A DNA stretch of 60,476 nucleotides, taken from the NCBI GenBank assembly GCA_024403715.1, contig JAKSRJ010000013.1:1-60476 (forward strand). The letters are read 5' to 3'. A model generated the notes under the pieces. That model was not told the origin of the DNA. It worked only from the letters and a program-made list of their open reading frames with translations, and made no database searches. This stretch comes from Saccharofermentans sp. (GTDB taxonomy: Bacteria > Bacillota > Clostridia > Saccharofermentanales > Saccharofermentanaceae). Below are positions 34,314 to 45,306 of this stretch, piece after piece. A program made the translations under genes and the position numbers. How positions within the stretch are numbered: the first letter of the stretch is position 1; every line of letters begins with the position of its first letter.

Positions 34314-34349
34314 TTGTCGTTTTTTGTCGATAATTGTCGACAATTGTCG
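34314..34349 (+). repeat. Four TTGTCG copies at exact 10-bp intervals
   Basis: TTGTCG starts at 34314, 34324, 34334 and 34344. Every copy falls on the same face of the helix. The array lies between two plus-strand genes, 36 bp before the next ATG. It could be an iteron-like operator for that gene or a slippage product; with only four short units it is not a CRISPR. Confidence 0.75.
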
Positions 34350-34384
34350 TCCAATTCTTTGTTAATTAGTTGTAGTTTATTCTC

Positions 34385-35134
34385 ATGAACATTACTTTTA
34401 ACAAAAGCTTTCTTATAGCTAGATCTAATTGGGCGCGTAATCGTTTACTTCAAATACCAATTATTAAATTAGGACGTCTTAATGGAGAAGATGTTATTCG
34501 TGAGTATCATTTCTCCGAATCTGGTAAGAAATCATATAACAAACATTTTCCTTCTAGTCCTTCATACTTATCTATGTTCTCTCTTGCAAAAGAGCGTGAA
34601 CAATTATTAGCTGAGGTTAAAAATCTACCTAACCATAGCATTCGACTTAAACCTATAGGCATGATTAGAATGACTGATGATAAGTGGGCCAAGCTCCCCG
34701 ACTGCGCTAATCCTGAACCAATCAACTCTGAATACTACTACAATAATATTCACCTGCGTTCTCGCTTCGAAATGATAGTCGCTACAGAACTTGGTTCACT
34801 TAATCTACAATTTAAATATGAAGCAGCACTTAATCTTTGTGGAGAAATAATCTATCCGGATTTTATTGTCTATCTTCCTGAACTTGGTATGTGTTTTATT
34901 ATCGAATGTCTGGGTATGACTGATAAAGCTAATTATTCACTTAAAAACGGAATTCGTATTTCCAATTACATAACTTCTGGTTATGAATTCTGCAAAGACC
35001 TTATTTTACTTAATGGAACTAAGGATTATTTGCCTGATGTCGCCACAATTCGTAATTTAATAGTGATGACAATTAACAATATCGCTGATATGAGCGTCAT
35101 TGATTCATCTACCTGTTCACGAATCGACATTTAG
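34385..35134 (+). CDS. Unknown protein with PD-(D/E)XK-like core
   Basis: A 249-residue soluble protein I cannot name. RSRFEMIVATEL, QFKYEAALNLCG, IIYPDFIVYLPELG and CFIIECLGM follow the order of a nuclease-fold core (helix with Glu, strand, then Pro-Asp, then Glu-x-x), but the usual Lys after the second acidic residue is replaced (ECL), so activity is doubtful. The N-terminal part has HFPSSPSYLSMFSLAKEREQL and LKPIGMIRMTDDKW. No ribosome site is visible before the ATG, so it may be leaderless or poorly expressed. Distinct word repeats flank it: TTGTCG upstream and TTCATC hairpins downstream, the first copy being inside its last codons. That suggests a mobile or self-regulated module. Confidence 0.65.
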   Translation: MNITFNKSFLIARSNWARNRLLQIPIIKLGRLNGEDVIREYHFSESGKKSYNKHFPSSPSYLSMFSLAKEREQLLAEVKNLPNHSIRLKPIGMIRMTDDKWAKLPDCANPEPINSEYYYNNIHLRSRFEMIVATELGSLNLQFKYEAALNLCGEIIYPDFIVYLPELGMCFIIECLGMTDKANYSLKNGIRISNYITSGYEFCKDLILLNGTKDYLPDVATIRNLIVMTINNIADMSVIDSSTCSRIDI

Positions 35135-35204
35135 GTGGCCAACTAGATGAATATAGACCAAAATATTCATCTACCCGTTCATCTAATCAGTCAAAGATGA
35201 ACGG
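35104..35204. repeat. TTCATC-based hairpin pair behind the PD-(D/E)XK-like gene
   Basis: TTCATCTACC begins at 35104 and again at 35166. AGATGAATAT (35145-35154) pairs with ATATTCATCT (35163-35172), and CCGTTCATCT (35175-35184) pairs with AGATGAACGG (35195-35204); both stems are 10 bp and perfect. The same hexamer is therefore used six or more times in both directions within 100 bp. Confidence 0.7.
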
Positions 35205-35250
35205 CCACATGAATCACCAGACGTGTAATGAACAGCCAGGCAGTCAAACA

Positions 35251-35277
35251 AATAAGCGGGGCCTCGCCCCGCTTATT
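35251..35277. terminator. Strong bidirectional terminator
   Basis: AATAAGCGGGGC (35251-35262) and GCCCCGCTTATT (35266-35277) form a perfect 12-bp stem with a CTC loop. It separates the convergent unknown gene and the ATP synthase operon and should stop both; the minus-strand side is followed by TGTTTG. Confidence 0.9.
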
Positions 35278-35282
35278 AAATA

Positions 35283-35549
35283 TCACTTATTAAATAAATT
35301 CTTATCACCGACCAGCAATTTGACATCCTCTTTACCGACGTCCAGTATTCCAGTCTCTAGATATCCTTCCATCTCCGACTCATCCGGCAGTGTCACTACA
35401 CACTTCCCCGGCTTTACAGTCGTAATAAAAGGAATATGTCCGCCCATAATCGCGAGGTCACCCTCTGCGCCTCTTAATGACACACAAATCGCATCGCCAC
35501 TAAAGACTTCGCCGTCTGGAGATAAAACTGTAAGCTTATAACTCTTCAT
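35283..35549 (-). CDS. atpC: ATP synthase epsilon subunit, short form
   Basis: An 88-residue protein that matches only the N-terminal beta-sandwich of the F1 epsilon subunit: YKLTVLSPDGEVFSGDA, GAEGDLAIMGGHIPFIT and a normal end of the sandwich. The usual subunit is about 130-140 residues with a C-terminal pair of helices that inhibits ATP hydrolysis; here the stop falls after GDKNLFNK, with no remnant of the helices in other frames before the terminator. It connects gamma to the c ring. It is the last gene of the operon, 3 nt after atpD. The absence of the helices implies that the enzyme lacks epsilon-type inhibition. Confidence 0.87.
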   Translation of the reverse strand: MKSYKLTVLSPDGEVFSGDAICVSLRGAEGDLAIMGGHIPFITTVKPGKCVVTLPDESEMEGYLETGILDVGKEDVKLLVGDKNLFNK

Positions 35550-35552
35550 AAC

Positions 35553-37800
<2,248 letters not shown>

Positions 37801-37802
37801 TT

Positions 37803-39311
37803 TTATTCCTTAGCAATAGAATCTGATACCTTGTTAAGTACGCCCTTAAGCTCGTCTTCATCCTCAGATGTCCATGAACCATTAGCGATACGGATGAGCC
37901 AATCCTTGTGCTCGTGGTCGAGTACCTCGTAAAGCTCACTCTCGTATTCCTTAACCTTATTTACAGGGATGTTGTTTAAGTATCCCTTGATAACTGCGTA
38001 GATAATACCTACCTGACCGCCAACAACTACTGGAGAGTTACGATCCTGCTTCAATACCTCTACGATACGCTCACCAAGTCTAAGTCTAGCCTTAGTATCT
38101 GCATCGAGGTCAGAACCAAACTGAGAGAATTCCTGGAGCTCTCTGTACTGTGAATACAGAAGCTTCAATTCACCAGATACCTTCTTCATCGCCTTAACCT
38201 GAGCGGAACCACCAACACGGCTTACGGAGATACCAGGGTTAATAGCTGGGATTACGCCGCTGTGGAACATCTCAGTCTCGAGGAAGATCTGTCCATCTGT
38301 AATAGAAATAACGTTAGTAGGGATATACGCGGATACGTCACCAGCCTGTGTCTCTACGATAGGGAGGGCTGTGATAGAACCGCCACCAAACTCAGGATCA
38401 ACGCAAGCTGCTCTCTCCAAAAGTCTTGAGTGGAGATAGAATACGTCACCTGGGTAAGCCTCACGTCCTGGAGGTCTTCTGATAAGCAAGGAGAGTGCAC
38501 GATAAGCAACAGCGTGCTTAGAGAGATCATCATAGATAATCAATACGTCCTTGCCCTGCTCTCTGAAATACTCAGCCATAGCGCATCCAGAATATGGAGC
38601 GATGTACTGGATAGGAGCACTCTCAGCTGCAGTAGCTGATACTACGATTGTATAGTCCAAAGCGCCTGCTCTATTGAGATCGGATACAAGCTGTACAACG
38701 GAAGTAGCTTTCTGTCCGATAGCAACATAGATACAAATAACGCCATTACCCTTCTGGTTAATGATTGTATCAAGCGCGATCTGTGTCTTACCTGTCTGAC
38801 GGTCACCGATGATAAGCTCACGCTGTCCGCGTCCGATAGGAATCATGGAGTCGATAGCCTTGATACCTGTCTGAAGAGGAGTAGATACGCTCTTTCTCTG
38901 GATGATACCAGGAGCCTCTGCCTCTACTGGCTTAAAGCCGTCGTTATAGATAGCACCCTTACCATCAATTGGCTCACCAAGTGGGTTTACAACTCTTCCT
39001 AAGAAGGCTTCACCAACAGGAACGGACAAAACCTTACCTGTTCTTTTAACCTTAGTTCCCTCTCTGATGTCGTTCTTATCAGAAAGGATAGCAACTGATA
39101 CTGTCTCGTTCTCGAGGTTTTGCGCAAGGCCAACACTTCCGTCCTCGAACTCCAAGAGCTCTGTGGACATACAGTTACGAAGACCATATACACTCGCGAT
39201 ACCGTCACCTACGATAACAACGGTACCAACCTCGCCCATATCTACGTGAGACTTATAATTCTTAATCTGTTCCTTAAGGATGTTACTGATTTCTTCAGAT
39301 TTTCTGCTCAT
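37803..39311 (-). CDS. atpA: ATP synthase alpha subunit
   Basis: A 502-residue non-catalytic F1 subunit. [15 protein letters not shown] is the P-loop and [15 protein letters not shown] the Walker B region; the arginine finger is in the [14 protein letters not shown] segment. The first 90 residues form the beta barrel. AAGGAAG stands upstream of the ATG, which is one base after the atpH stop. All expected segments are present and length is normal. Confidence 0.97.
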   Translation of the reverse strand: MSRKSEEISNILKEQIKNYKSHVDMGEVGTVVIVGDGIASVYGLRNCMSTELLEFEDGSVGLAQNLENETVSVAILSDKNDIREGTKVKRTGKVLSVPVGEAFLGRVVNPLGEPIDGKGAIYNDGFKPVEAEAPGIIQRKSVSTPLQTGIKAIDSMIPIGRGQRELIIGDRQTGKTQIALDTIINQKGNGVICIYVAIGQKATSVVQLVSDLNRAGALDYTIVVSATAAESAPIQYIAPYSGCAMAEYFREQGKDVLIIYDDLSKHAVAYRALSLLIRRPPGREAYPGDVFYLHSRLLERAACVDPEFGGGSITALPIVETQAGDVSAYIPTNVISITDGQIFLETEMFHSGVIPAINPGISVSRVGGSAQVKAMKKVSGELKLLYSQYRELQEFSQFGSDLDADTKARLRLGERIVEVLKQDRNSPVVVGGQVGIIYAVIKGYLNNIPVNKVKEYESELYEVLDHEHKDWLIRIANGSWTSEDEDELKGVLNKVSDSIAKE

Positions 39312-39312
39312 A

Positions 39313-39840
39313 TTAAGATATTACTTCCTTTATATTCTTAAGGTTCTTACGTACACTGCCGTCATAGAACATTCCGTCAACTTCTACTGTGATACCACCC
39401 ATAAGATTCTTATCAATCTCATAAGAAGCAACAATTCGCTTTCCAGTAACCTTAGTAAGCTTTGAGATAAGCTTTGCCTTCTCCTCTTCTGTAAGCTCTA
39501 CCGCACTCGTAACTACTGCTGTAGCGAAATGCATATAGTTCTCATACATATTAGAGAATTCATTAATAGCTTCATTGATACAGTAAGTATCTTCATGCTC
39601 GCACAGTATACAGAGGAAAGAATAAACATCCTCACATACCTTGTCTTCGAAGACTTCCTTGATATTTTCAAGTCTCTCAGACTTCTTAACTGCAGGGTTT
39701 ACAAGGTACTCGAGGTAGCCAGGGTTTTCTCCAAGGACCTCCTTAAGCATCTGCATATCTTCCTGCATTACCTCGAGATTTTCCTTCTCGAGAGCGATGC
39801 CGAACATTGCCAAAGCGTACTCTTTACCGTTACCGTTCAT
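39313..39840 (-). CDS. atpH: ATP synthase delta subunit
   Basis: A 175-residue protein with a six-helix N-terminal bundle ([17 protein letters not shown]) and a C-terminal part with [29 protein letters not shown] [15 protein letters not shown] and [10 protein letters not shown]. Delta holds the peripheral stalk to the top of F1. Length matches the family. Its ATG shares a base with the atpF stop (TAATG), which couples translation of the two stator proteins. Confidence 0.94.
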   Translation of the reverse strand: MNGNGKEYALAMFGIALEKENLEVMQEDMQMLKEVLGENPGYLEYLVNPAVKKSERLENIKEVFEDKVCEDVYSFLCILCEHEDTYCINEAINEFSNMYENYMHFATAVVTSAVELTEEEKAKLISKLTKVTGKRIVASYEIDKNLMGGITVEVDGMFYDGSVRKNLKNIKEVIS

Positions 39841-40340
39841 TACTCATCCCCCATATTGTCGATGAAGGAATCGATTAAGTCTCTATGGTCATCCATATTG
39901 ATCTCACGACCGATAATCTTCTCTGAAAGAGCAGTAGATACACTGATAATTTCCTGACGGATTGACTCCTGAGCATCACGAAGATCTCTGTCTGCATCAG
40001 CCTTAGCTTTCTTGATGATAGCCTCAGCCTTCTCACGAGTCTCATAAAGCATAACCTCATTACGACGGTCAGCTTTATCGACAGCGTCCTGAATAATCTC
40101 GTCAGCACGAGCCTGTGCTCCTGACATCTTCTCTTCCCAGGAAGCCTTGAGTTCTTCTGCTTCTGCGTTAGTTGCAGACGCCTTGTCGTACTCGGCCATA
40201 ATTTCCTTTTCGCGCTCGGCAATAATCTTCTTAACCGGCTTGAAGAGAAGCTTCTTAAGGATCAAGAACAAAATAACAAGATTTATCAGGGAGAGTGCAA
40301 TCTGCCAGATATTTACTGAAATAATGTCAAGATTATTCAT
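39840..40340 (-). CDS. atpF: ATP synthase b subunit
   Basis: A 166-residue stator protein. One N-terminal span (WQIALSLINLVILFLILKKL) is followed by a long charged helix rich in Ala, Glu, Lys and Arg (IAEREKEIMAEYDKAS onward), typical of the b dimer. It links subunit a in the membrane to delta on F1. The ribosome site is weak. Only a single b gene is present, so the stalk is a homodimer. Confidence 0.95.
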   Translation of the reverse strand: MNNLDIISVNIWQIALSLINLVILFLILKKLLFKPVKKIIAEREKEIMAEYDKASATNAEAEELKASWEEKMSGAQARADEIIQDAVDKADRRNEVMLYETREKAEAIIKKAKADADRDLRDAQESIRQEIISVSTALSEKIIGREINMDDHRDLIDSFIDNMGDE

Positions 40341-40346
40341 TTGTTA

Positions 40347-41577
<1,231 letters not shown>

Positions 41578-41581
<4 letters not shown>

Positions 41582-41976
41582 TCTTTATTACCTCCCTTTT
41601 TGTTAATAACAAATGCCTTCACAAAGACACCGATTGTTGGAAAGAAAATCGCGATTGCTGTTGATGCTAAGTTAAACCAACTAACAAAGACCGCGATAAC
41701 GATTGTTACGACAATCATTAAGTTCCTCATAGTCTGAGAAAACTTAGCAGTCTGCTTCGCGTCGGCTGTCTCCTTCTTAAGTGCGCTTTGAAGTCCAAGT
41801 CCCATAAAGAAGAAGTTTAAGATTCCGACTACGCCGCCTAGGATATTACCGAATAATACCGGAAGATCCCACAATCCAATGATTAGAAAGACCGCCTGCA
41901 TCAGTGCGCTTAATATCAGCACAACAAGCGCTATAAACTTTGTCTCTTTCTTAATTACCGGATCGATGTTGTTCAC
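41578..41976 (-). CDS. atpI: AtpI-like ATP synthase assembly protein
   Basis: A 132-residue protein with four hydrophobic spans and a central loop GLQSALKKETADAKQTAKF. The start is GTG at 41976, with GGGAGG 5 nt upstream. LFGNILGGVVGILNFFFMGL is typical of the ATP synthase I family, which helps assemble the c ring, above all in sodium enzymes. It is the first gene of the operon and overlaps atpB by 4 nt. The 87-bp gap upstream is shared with the divergent gene at 42064 and is AT-rich, with no perfect promoter on the minus strand. Confidence 0.85.
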
Positions 41977-42063
41977 TGGCGCCTCCCAACTGATTAATTA
42001 AACCATATTTTAGAGGTTTGCGCTATAATTCAATAGTAAATATAAATATAAGGAAGCCAAATT

Positions 42064-43707
42064 ATGCCCAAAATAAATATGCGTAAAACAAGCAGCATCA
42101 TAATACCCGCAATAATTGGCCTAATTACTTTTCTTATTATCTACGGTATTAACCCTCTTAAAGTATCTAACGTAAACTGGATTTTATTGGGATATGACGA
42201 GAGTGACATTATTCAGCACTACTCAGGTTGGCTAGCTTATAGAAATTCTGAATGGGCTTTCCCTCTAGGATTAGCTAATGATATGGCCGTCGGTGATGGA
42301 ACCTATATAACATACACGGACAGTATCCCTTTGGTAGCTATCCTTTTGAAAGTATTCAGAAGCTTTCTCCCAGCTGCTTTTCAATACTTTGGTTTATACA
42401 CACTTTTGTGTTTTATTTTACAGTCAATCGCAGCTTTTAAAATCGTTTACTTAAAAACACAGAATTATATATACTCCTCCATTGCTACCATATTATTTAC
42501 TTTTGCTCCAGTTCTGGTCGAGAGAGCCTTTCGTCATACGGCATTAGGATCTCAATGGCTGATTCTATTCGCCTTATACTTATATCTCGAATATAGAGAC
42601 AAGAAGAGCATTAAGACCTGGGTTTGTTTTTTGCTTCTAGAAATACTATCTATCGGAATACACCCATATTTTTTGCCACTCGTTGCTGTTTTTGAGTTCC
42701 TTTGCTTAGTCGAAGATATAAAGCTAAGAAAATGGATAAGCATCATTTATATTGTTGTAATTCAAGCTGTTACATTCTTGTTTGGGTTTATAATAGGAGC
42801 TCTCGCAAATGATGTATCGCCTTCAAGATGGGGATATGGTTATTTCTCTATGAATCTAAATGCACCTATTAATCCTTATAGTATCGGTGCATATGAATGG
42901 TCTAAGCTGTTTACTACCCATTCTCAGACTCTAGGTAATTATGATGGCTTCAGCTATTTAGGAGCTGGTATCCTAGCATTTATGATTGTTGATTTGTCTC
43001 TCCTAATCTATACAGGGGAAATCAAATTGTTGCTTAAAATGATTAAAGATCACGCATTGCTTATAGTGATGTGTGTGTTACTGACACTATTTGCCATTAC
43101 TAACGTTATTACTTTGGATGACCAAATCTTATATGAACTTAAATTACCTGAAAAAATCACAGGCATCTGCGCTATTTTTAGGGCAAGTTCTAGAATGTTT
43201 TATCCTGTATATTACCTGATTTTTGTATCTCTGATTGTAGTTTTGTGGCGAATTACTTCTAATGGCAAGAAATACACAGCTTTTATCATTCTCGCCCTTA
43301 TAGTTGCTCTTCAGATATACGATATTAGTGGTTGCATTTCTCAAAAACACAAATATATGAATGATAGTTTCTCTGTATCAACACTTCTTGATGATCCAGT
43401 TTTAACTTCTATAGCAAGCCAAAACTCATATTTATTGGCAGATGATTTTCAGGAAAACTACATTCCTATAACGGCTTGGGCTTACACCAACCACATGAAA
43501 ACCTATTTTAGTATTGGATCTGGTAATTTTGAGGAAAGTAGAAGCGCTTCTGATGAGATTTTAAATCGAGTTAAAACTACTGGTGATATAGGCGACAATG
43601 TAATCATCACAACCAATTTTGAGCTTGCTCAGCAATATGACGAGTATGAAAATATAGCTGTATACGCGACTGGTAATTGGTACTATATCTACAACGTATG
43701 CCATTAA
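42064..43707 (+). CDS. Polytopic membrane protein, DUF6311/GT-C-like
   Basis: A 547-residue protein with about 11 to 12 spans in the first 420 residues and an extracytoplasmic C-terminal domain. An Asp-Glu pair near residue 50 (LLGYDESDIIQHYSGWLAY) follows the first span, as in GT-C glycosyltransferases, where an acidic loop binds the metal or polyprenyl phosphate. VGDGTYITYTDSIPL and RASSRMFYPVYYLIF match proteins annotated as DUF6311. It probably transfers a sugar from a lipid carrier to a surface polymer or protein; this is inference. GGAAG precedes the ATG, and TATAAT lies at 42024-42029. It stands alone on the plus strand. Confidence 0.75.
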   Translation: MPKINMRKTSSIIIPAIIGLITFLIIYGINPLKVSNVNWILLGYDESDIIQHYSGWLAYRNSEWAFPLGLANDMAVGDGTYITYTDSIPLVAILLKVFRSFLPAAFQYFGLYTLLCFILQSIAAFKIVYLKTQNYIYSSIATILFTFAPVLVERAFRHTALGSQWLILFALYLYLEYRDKKSIKTWVCFLLLEILSIGIHPYFLPLVAVFEFLCLVEDIKLRKWISIIYIVVIQAVTFLFGFIIGALANDVSPSRWGYGYFSMNLNAPINPYSIGAYEWSKLFTTHSQTLGNYDGFSYLGAGILAFMIVDLSLLIYTGEIKLLLKMIKDHALLIVMCVLLTLFAITNVITLDDQILYELKLPEKITGICAIFRASSRMFYPVYYLIFVSLIVVLWRITSNGKKYTAFIILALIVALQIYDISGCISQKHKYMNDSFSVSTLLDDPVLTSIASQNSYLLADDFQENYIPITAWAYTNHMKTYFSIGSGNFEESRSASDEILNRVKTTGDIGDNVIITTNFELAQQYDEYENIAVYATGNWYYIYNVCH

Positions 43708-43750
43708 TAATATTAACTAACTATAAGTATTTATTATTGTTATTTTTGTG

Positions 43751-43780
43751 TTGATTATTAATCCCCCTAACTATTAAAAT
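43751..43780 (+). promoter_or_regulatory. Probable promoter of the PurF-like gene
   Basis: TTGATT (43751-43756) and TAAAAT (43775-43780) lie 18 bp apart. A small GGTC-TTAAAG-GACC hairpin is in the leader. I looked for a purine riboswitch or other known aptamer here and saw none. Confidence 0.5.
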
Positions 43781-43829
43781 AAACGTGGTCTTAAAGGACC
43801 TTATGATGTTTTAAGAAAAGAGGCATATT

Positions 43830-45236
43830 ATGGGCGGATTCTTTGGCGTTACATCAACTGAAGATTGTGTATTCGACTTATTCTTCGGAATTGACTACCA
43901 TTCACACTTAGGTACTAGACGTGGCGGTATGGCCATCTTCGGTAAAGCTGGTTTCCAGCGAGCAATCCACAATATCGAGAATGCTCCATTCAGAACTAAG
44001 TTCGATAAAGATATTTTGGACATGCACGGTAACTACGGTATTGGTTGTATCTCCGACTACGAAGCACAGCCACTCGTTATTCGTTCCCACCACGGTACAT
44101 ATGCTTTGACTACTGTTGGTAAGATTAACAACGTTGATGAGATTCTAGAGAAAATCTTCGAAGCAGGTAACGCACATTTCCAGGAGATGAGCACTGGCGA
44201 GATTAATGCGACTGAGCTCGTTGCCGCTCTTATTAATACCAAGGCAAACTTAATCGATGGTATCAAGTTCGTTCAGGAGACAGTCGACGGATCAATGTCC
44301 CTCTTGCTCCTTAACGAGGCTGGTGTCTATTGCGCTAGAGACCGCTTAGGCAGAACTCCGGTTGTAATAGGAAAAAAGGCGGAAGGCTTCTGTGCTTCTT
44401 TCGAGAACTTCGCTTTTAAGAACTTAGGCTACAAGACTTATAAGGAACTTGGTCCTGGCGAGATTTGTGTAATCACTGAGAAGAATTGCGTTACGCTTAG
44501 TAACCCAGGCACAGACATGAAGATTTGTACTTTCCTCTGGGTTTACTACGGCTACCCATCAAGCTCATACGAGGGAATTTCTGTAGAGCAGATGCGTTAT
44601 AACAACGGTATCGCGATGGCTAAGAGAGATAATGTTAAGCCTGATATCGTAGCTGGTGTACCTGACTCTGGTACTGCTCATGCAGTAGGTTATGCTAACC
44701 AGTCTGGCGTACCTTTCTCTCGTCCATTTATTAAGTACACACCTACTTGGCCACGTTCTTTTATGCCAACAATGCAGAGCAAGCGTAACTTAATTGCTAA
44801 GATGAAGCTTATCGCTGTTGATGATCTTATTGTAGATAGAAGCATCCTTCTTATCGACGACTCCATCGTTCGTGGTACACAGCTTAGAGAGACAACAGAG
44901 TATCTCTACGACAGCGGTGCTAAGGAAGTTCACATCAGACCTGCTTGCCCACCACTTCTCTTTGGTTGTAAGTACTTAAACTTCTCTCGTTCTAAGTCCG
45001 AAATGGATTTGATCGCACGTCGAGTTATCGAGAGACTTGAGAACGGCAACGTAACAGAGGAAATCTTAAGCGAGTACGCTGACCCAGAGACAGAGCGCTA
45101 TAAGTCAATGATTGGCGAGATTTGTAAGGAGCTTAACTTCTCCACACTCCAGTTCGCCCGCCTCGACGATATGCTAGATGCTACAGGACTTGAGAGATGC
45201 AAGCTCTGCACATACTGCTGGAACGGTAAAGAGTAA
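43830..45236 (+). CDS. PurF homologue lacking the glutaminase cysteine
   Basis: A 468-residue amidophosphoribosyltransferase homologue. It starts MGGFFGV where active PurF starts MCGIFG, so Gly has replaced the catalytic N-terminal Cys. The class II amidotransferase fold otherwise continues (YHSHLGTRRGGMAIF, GNYGIGCISDYEAQP, CARDRLGRTP). The phosphoribosyltransferase part is intact, with the PRPP loop LLIDDSIVRGTQL at about 340-352. Cys233, Cys380, Cys459 and Cys462 align with the iron-sulfur cluster ligands of Bacillus PurF. Without Cys2 it cannot draw ammonia from glutamine in the usual way; it might use free ammonia, another amidotransferase, or have a regulatory role. The gene is alone, behind its own promoter, with a strong ribosome site (AAGAGG). 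Codon choice suggests good expression. Confidence 0.88.
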   Translation: MGGFFGVTSTEDCVFDLFFGIDYHSHLGTRRGGMAIFGKAGFQRAIHNIENAPFRTKFDKDILDMHGNYGIGCISDYEAQPLVIRSHHGTYALTTVGKINNVDEILEKIFEAGNAHFQEMSTGEINATELVAALINTKANLIDGIKFVQETVDGSMSLLLLNEAGVYCARDRLGRTPVVIGKKAEGFCASFENFAFKNLGYKTYKELGPGEICVITEKNCVTLSNPGTDMKICTFLWVYYGYPSSSYEGISVEQMRYNNGIAMAKRDNVKPDIVAGVPDSGTAHAVGYANQSGVPFSRPFIKYTPTWPRSFMPTMQSKRNLIAKMKLIAVDDLIVDRSILLIDDSIVRGTQLRETTEYLYDSGAKEVHIRPACPPLLFGCKYLNFSRSKSEMDLIARRVIERLENGNVTEEILSEYADPETERYKSMIGEICKELNFSTLQFARLDDMLDATGLERCKLCTYCWNGKE

Positions 45237-45266
45237 TTCCCTAGTCAGACAGTTGAATAAAACAAA

Positions 45267-45306
45267 AAGCCACGGTTCGCGCCGTGGCTTATGTTTTGCT
45301 TTTTTA
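45267..45306. terminator. Bidirectional terminator between convergent genes
   Basis: AAGCCACGG (45267-45275) and CCGTGGCTT (45282-45290) form a 9-bp stem around TTCGCG. T-rich tails follow on both strands (ATGTTTTGCTTTTTT on plus; TTTGTTTTATT on minus), so it serves both the PurF-like gene and the membrane-protein gene. Confidence 0.9.

Noticed and set aside
34314..34349. CRISPR array
   Set aside because: Units are six bases with four-base gaps; there are no spacers and no cas genes in the window.
43708..43829. Purine riboswitch before the PurF-like gene
   Set aside because: The 122-bp leader is AT-rich and lacks the conserved aptamer cores; only a small GGTC/GACC hairpin is seen.
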